From Dehalococcoidia bacterium (GTDB lineage Bacteria; Chloroflexota; Dehalococcoidia; Tepidiformales; Tepidiformaceae): a stretch of DNA of 62,454 nucleotides. The position numbers and the translations under genes were made by a program. This document shows positions 59,232-62,454 of the stretch, in pieces. Each line of letters begins with the position of its first letter. Positions within the stretch are counted from its first letter, which is position 1. The notes below the pieces were generated by a model, which had not been told where the DNA came from, searched no databases, and worked only from the letters and a program-made list of their open reading frames with translations. The stretch lies in contig SKSF01000081.1 of assembly GCA_007118095.1 (NCBI GenBank), positions 1-62,454 on the forward strand. The letters run 5' to 3'.

Positions 59232-59675
59232 CTACGCCGGCGCGCCTTCGCCCGCATCATCCAGGTCCGCGACCCATCGGATATGCCCCTCGAAGTTGCC
59301 AGCCATGCCCTGCACGAAGCGCCGGTCCGCCGTCACCAGCGCACAATCCTGTTGCAGCGCAAGCGCCAGGCAGAGCGCATCGTAGACGGACCGGTCGTGT
59401 TCGAAGGCAAGCTGCAACGCATCCAAGAGCAACGCAGCATCGTCCGTGAACGCCACCGGTAACGCATCGAGGTGCTTCGGAAGCTCGTCCGCTGACGCGC
59501 GCGAGAACTGCCCCCGACGTACCTTCGACCGCGCAACGTTGACGAGCTCGATCTGCAAAAAGCGAGGAGCAATGAGCGTGTCATCACCCTCACGCAGGGC
59601 ATGTGCGGCGTCTGAGTACTCTTCGCTGAAGAACCACTTCGCGGCGACGCTTGCATCAACGACATACGTCGTCAC
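59232..59675 (-). CDS. vapC: VapC-like PIN-domain toxin
   Basis: 147 residues. PIN-domain ribonuclease: YVVDASVAAKWFF (Asp7 and the Ala-Lys-Trp-Phe helix), Glu in IELVNVARS, VYDALCLALALQQDCALVTADRRFV with the acidic cluster (YDA, TAD). All four acidic positions are present. Overlaps the antitoxin gene by 4 nt, the normal order antitoxin-toxin. Known VapC toxins cleave tRNA or rRNA; the target here is unknown. Unlike the ParE/RelE-like toxin at 44 kb this one is intact. Confidence 0.9.
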   Translation of the reverse strand: MTTYVVDASVAAKWFFSEEYSDAAHALREGDDTLIAPRFLQIELVNVARSKVRRGQFSRASADELPKHLDALPVAFTDDAALLLDALQLAFEHDRSVYDALCLALALQQDCALVTADRRFVQGMAGNFEGHIRWVADLDDAGEGAPA

Positions 59676-59926
59676 GCGTCACGCCCGTGATCTGTGTCAC
59701 GATCCTCCCGGATGAGCTCAGCGCTGTCGGTTTGAGGGATTTTGCTCGTTTCGCGACGGGTCCGCTCCGTAAACTCGATGAAGCGGTCCTTCTGCTCTTC
59801 GCGCTCCTCATGTTCCTTCAGAAGCAGGTCAAGCTCCGCCTGCAGCGAGCGGCCATGTGCCGCGGCGCGCCGCTTCCAGAACGCGAGTCGTTCGGGGCTG
59901 ATGTTACGGATGAGAATGTCGGGCAT
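59672..59926 (-). CDS. vapB: VapB/FitA-like ribbon-helix-helix antitoxin
   Basis: 84 residues. MPDILIRNISPERLAFWKRRAAAHGRSLQAELDLLLKEH is a ribbon-helix-helix DNA-binding domain of FitA type; the charged C-terminus (ETSKIPQTDSAELIREDRD) should block the toxin. Paired with VapC by a 4-nt overlap. Two TGCTAGCA palindromes lie just upstream (59943-59961) and are its likely autoregulatory operators. Confidence 0.88.
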   Translation of the reverse strand: MPDILIRNISPERLAFWKRRAAAHGRSLQAELDLLLKEHEEREEQKDRFIEFTERTRRETSKIPQTDSAELIREDRDTDHGRDA

Positions 59927-59941
59927 GGCCTGCCCCCCGGA

Positions 59942-59961
59942 GTGCTAGCACAATGCTAGCA
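59942..59961 (-). promoter_or_regulatory. double palindrome operator of the VapBC-like pair
   Basis: GTGCTAGCAC (59942-59951) and TGCTAGCA (59954-59961), two copies of the same palindrome with 11 bp between centres, about 16 bp upstream of the vapB start. TAGCAT inside could be the -10. Confidence 0.68.
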
Positions 59962-59979
59962 CCCCGGCGCCGGCCGCGG

Positions 59980-61089
59980 TCAGTAGAGCTGCCAGCCGAC
60001 GAAGCGGCCTTCCGGCTCAACATGCAGCGCCTTCGCGAACCCGCCAGTCATCCGGTAGAAGCCGATGACCAGCGTGAGGCCCACGATCGCATCCATCCCG
60101 TAGTAGCGCCGCAGGGTGTCCTGGATCCCGTTCGGCGGCTCGCGATCGCGGGCCACGGCGTCGACGTATGCAAGGACCGCGCGCTGCCGCTCATCGAAAC
60201 GCACCAGCTCGGTCGACTGCCAGTGCTCGAGCGAGCGGATGATGTCATCGCTCAACCCCAGTTCGCGCCCGATCTGTACGTGCTCGTGCCACACGTATTC
60301 GGCTCTTTGGAGCAACGCGACGCGCAGAATGACGAGCTCGCGCGTCTGGTCGTCGAGCCCGCTTTCGTTCCAGGTCGCGTTCAACATCTCCACGTAACCC
60401 TGGAGCAGGCTGCGGTTGTTCCCCATCACGCGGAAGAGGCTGGGCACGTCACGGCCTTCGACGAGACGGTCCCAGAGGTCCCGCTCCCCTTCCGGCAAGT
60501 CTTCACGGTCGATGTACGGGAGGTCGAGGTGGCCGAACTCGCGCTCGGTGACGGCCTCCCGTCCGTGCGGAGGCGGAGGCGGCGTTTCGGTCGCGGTAGC
60601 GCCATCGCCGCCTGGCGCCGCCGCCTCCGCGGGCCTGGCGTGGGCCGCGACGGGAGCTGCTTCTTCCTGTGGCGCGGGCCGGGCCGTGATGTGTGTGACC
60701 GGGAGCCGGGTACGCTTTTGTGCCTGTGTGATGAGGTCACGCTTCAGCCAGCGCGATACCCCGGGCGGGAAGGTGCAGACGATCACCTCGTCGTAGCCGG
60801 GATTCTCGCGCAGCTCATCCGTGATGGCATCCAGCGGAAACCGCGAGCCCACCACACTCCGCACGACGTCGCCGCCGGCCTCGCGTACGAGCGCCGCGGC
60901 GCGCTCCATGTTCCGCCGCGCGACGGCCATCGTCTCCTCTTCGCTCCAGGTGAAGAGGTGCGATACGGGCGTCGCGGGCACGACCAGGCCGAACTTCGCG
61001 TCGGAGTCCCCGCGGACAACATCTTCAATGTGCTCGCGCAGTTCGGGGCTGCCAGCGGTCTGATGAGCAACAACCAGGTACCGTGCCAT
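59980..61089 (-). CDS. universal-stress-protein-like / carboxymuconolactone-decarboxylase fusion
   Basis: 369 residues from ATG 61089, GAGGAGGTG upstream. Residues about 1-135 look like a USP-type alpha/beta domain (YLVVAHQTAGSPELREHIEDV, VVRSVVGSRFPLDAITDEL, YDEVIVCTFPPGVSRWLKRDLITQA). A Pro/Ala-rich linker (about 136-175) follows. Residues about 190-369 are an AhpD/carboxymuconolactone-decarboxylase helical domain: LVILRVALLQRAEYVWHEHVQIG. The CxxC of AhpD peroxidases is absent (ERAEYVWHEH in its place), so it is not a thiol peroxidase. The pairing of these two domains is unusual. Function unknown. Confidence 0.85.
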   Translation of the reverse strand: MARYLVVAHQTAGSPELREHIEDVVRGDSDAKFGLVVPATPVSHLFTWSEEETMAVARRNMERAAALVREAGGDVVRSVVGSRFPLDAITDELRENPGYDEVIVCTFPPGVSRWLKRDLITQAQKRTRLPVTHITARPAPQEEAAPVAAHARPAEAAAPGGDGATATETPPPPPHGREAVTEREFGHLDLPYIDREDLPEGERDLWDRLVEGRDVPSLFRVMGNNRSLLQGYVEMLNATWNESGLDDQTRELVILRVALLQRAEYVWHEHVQIGRELGLSDDIIRSLEHWQSTELVRFDERQRAVLAYVDAVARDREPPNGIQDTLRRYYGMDAIVGLTLVIGFYRMTGGFAKALHVEPEGRFVGWQLY

Positions 61090-61214
61090 CGCGTCACCTC
61101 CTCAAGCGACGAATCGTCTCAAGCCGATGTCGTTCATCTGTTTTCTCTATCGTACTACCGCAGGCAACGGCCAGTGCGTTGCTCCGTCGCGGCGGACCGG
61201 TCGAAAGCGGCGCA

Positions 61215-61249
61215 CGAAAACGGCCCGGCGGGAAACCCGCCGGGCCGTT
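61215..61249 (-). terminator. rho-independent terminator after the acyl-CoA ligase
   Basis: AACGGCCCGGCGGG (61219-61232) and CCCGCCGGGCCGTT (61236-61249) are perfect complements with an AAA loop; on the minus strand TTTT follows. Confidence 0.93.
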
Positions 61250-61270
61250 GAATAATGCCACCGGTAACGC

Positions 61271-62454
61271 TCAGTTCACGCGCCGCTCGACGCCCTTCCA
61301 GTACTCGTCGCGGATGATGAACTTCTGCAGCTTCCCGGTCGCGGTGCGCGGGAGGCTTTCGACGAAGTCCACGCTCGTCGGGCACTTGAAGTGCGCCAGG
61401 TTGTCGCGGCAGAAGCTGATGATTTCTTCTTCGGTCGCCTGGGAACCTTCCTTCAAGATGACGAGCGCCTTGGGCGTCTCCCCCCACTTCTCGCTCGGGA
61501 CGCCGATGACCGCGCATTCCATCACAGCCGGGTGCTTGTACAGCGCGTCTTCGATCTCGGGCGACGAGATGTTCTCTCCCCCGGAGATAATCACGTCCTT
61601 CTTCCGGTCAACGATGTGGACGGACCCGTGCTCGTCCCAGATGCCAAGGTCGCCGGTGTGGTACCAGCCGTCGTAGATAGCCTTCGCCGTCTCCTCCGGC
61701 TGCTCCCAGTAGCCCTTCAACACCACGTTCGAACGTGCGCACACTTCGCCGACCGTGTCGTTGTCCATCGGCACCGGGTTGCCGTGCTCATCCTGGACCT
61801 GGATCTCGACACCGATGGCCTCGACACCGGCCCGTGAGCGGCGCGCATAGTCCTTCCCGTCCGGGTTGTGGAAGTCCGGGTGCGACACCGTGAGAATGGG
61901 CGAGGTCTCCGTGAGGCCGTAGATCTGCAGGAACTCCCAGCCCATCTCTTCTTCCAGCTTCTGGATGAATGCGGCCGGGGGCGGCGCGCCAGCGACCGTG
62001 AAGCGCGGGCGCGTGGTGATGTTCCACTTGTCCTTGTCCGGGTAGTTGATGATCGTGCTCAGCACCGCCGGCGCCATGCAGCCAAAGGTCACCTTCTCGT
62101 CCTGGATCAGCCGGTAGATATCCTCGGCGACGACGGCGCGCAGCACCACATGCGTCGCGCCCATCGCCGTCAGCGCGAAGGGGCCGCCCCAGCCGTTCGC
62201 GTGGAACATCGGCAGCGTCCACAGCTCCACGTCGTCGTGGCTGATGCGCAGGTGCGCGATGAAGTTGTACGCATTGATATAGCAGTTCCGGTGCGTGAGC
62301 ATCACGCCCTTCGGCCGCGCCGTGGTGCCCGACGTGTAGTTGATCGAGGTGACGTCGTTTTCGCTCTGCTCCACGGGTGGCGTGGCCGTGGTCGGCTGGC
62401 TGCCCACGAGCGTGTCCCAATCGGTCCAGCCGTCCGGCGTCTGCGACGGCGTAC
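61271..62454 (-). CDS. acyl-CoA synthetase (AMP-binding family), 5' end cut by window edge
   Basis: Activates a carboxylic acid to acyl-AMP and then acyl-CoA. The frame is open to the window edge; the visible 394 residues hold the P-loop SINYTSGTTARPKGVMLTH, A5-type QIYGLTETSP, DNDTVGEVCARSNVVLKGYW, the hinge GWYHTGDLGIWDEHGSVHIVDRKKDVIISGGENISSPEIE (A8) and the C-terminal catalytic Lys in PRTATGKLQKF. The pattern fits medium/long-chain or 3-methylmercaptopropionyl-CoA-ligase-like members. The N-terminus (about 150 residues) lies outside. A strong terminator follows. Confidence 0.95.
   Translation of the reverse strand, partial: TPSQTPDGWTDWDTLVGSQPTTATPPVEQSENDVTSINYTSGTTARPKGVMLTHRNCYINAYNFIAHLRISHDDVELWTLPMFHANGWGGPFALTAMGATHVVLRAVVAEDIYRLIQDEKVTFGCMAPAVLSTIINYPDKDKWNITTRPRFTVAGAPPPAAFIQKLEEEMGWEFLQIYGLTETSPILTVSHPDFHNPDGKDYARRSRAGVEAIGVEIQVQDEHGNPVPMDNDTVGEVCARSNVVLKGYWEQPEETAKAIYDGWYHTGDLGIWDEHGSVHIVDRKKDVIISGGENISSPEIEDALYKHPAVMECAVIGVPSEKWGETPKALVILKEGSQATEEEIISFCRDNLAHFKCPTSVDFVESLPRTATGKLQKFIIRDEYWKGVERRVN

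Noticed and set aside
59953-61251. 432-codon plus-strand open frame
   Set aside because: Antisense to the USP-CMD fusion, which has a perfect Shine-Dalgarno and clear domains.

Overview
The window is visibly GC-rich, densely coded bacterial chromosome with genes on both strands, short gaps and many 1-4 nt stop/start overlaps. I see no phage, insertion sequence, CRISPR array, rRNA or replication origin. The gene mix suggests a Chloroflexota bacterium (Dehalococcoidia/Tepidiformia-like), with a high-GC Gram-positive as the alternative. It includes DUF2089-DUF4097/SHOCT genes, secreted proteins with TPTPTP- or Ser/Gly-rich linkers, a secreted 'GFNLIGGP' protein, FDOR/PPOX, CaiB-type CoA transferase, P450 and many SDRs. 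This is an inference from gene style; no ribosomal marker is present. About ten genes have a TAnnnT -10 box 6-8 nt before the start codon and no Shine-Dalgarno, which points to routine leaderless transcription.

Layout. 1-3.4 kb: minus-strand pentose-phosphate operon tkt-rpiB-tal (tal runs off the left edge). 3.6-13.9 kb: small unknown protein, NYN-domain RNase-like protein, CapA-like protein, VWA protein, GntR-type regulator, glutamate dehydrogenase, cupredoxin, membrane protein. 13.9-20.9 kb: pdxA, secreted M23 peptidase, SDR, secreted protein, JAMM protease, folP-folK, holA. 21-25 kb: HxlR-SCP2 regulator divergent from a small zinc-ribbon gene across two matching operators, SDR, EthD-like protein, CoA transferase, alkyltransferase-like DNA repair protein. 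25-28 kb: P450 and an ECF sigma/anti-sigma pair. 28-32 kb: overlapping operon galK - sugar-1-P nucleotidyltransferase - GH36-like hydrolase. 32-37.4 kb: amidase, PECR-like SDR, TAP-family exopeptidase, FDOR protein, FAA hydrolase. 37.4-42.1 kb: three consecutive envelope proteins ending in SH3-like modules (lipoprotein, CHAP hydrolase, and a membrane-tethered HTH/propeller protein).

42.2-62.4 kb: DEAD-box helicase; a toxin-antitoxin pair whose ParE/RelE-like toxin is broken by an exact 14-bp tandem duplication; enoyl-CoA hydratase family protein; degenerate SDR; methyltransferase; two coiled-coil proteins; small gene-DUF2089-DUF4097 operon; acyl-CoA transferase/hydrolase; photolyase; tRNA-His; phoU divergent from a phoB/phoR-like pair with a PHO-box-like repeat between them; two aminoglycoside-phosphotransferase-like kinases behind an isocitrate-lyase-family enzyme; an intact VapBC-like pair; a USP-carboxymuconolactone-decarboxylase fusion; and an acyl-CoA ligase truncated by the right edge.

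Metabolically this is a heterotroph's chromosome: several fatty-acyl/CoA enzymes (two types of CoA transferase, crotonase, PECR-like reductase, acyl-CoA ligase), folate and B6 synthesis, galactose use, phosphate sensing and light-driven DNA repair. All functions are read from sequence motifs alone; no database search was run.
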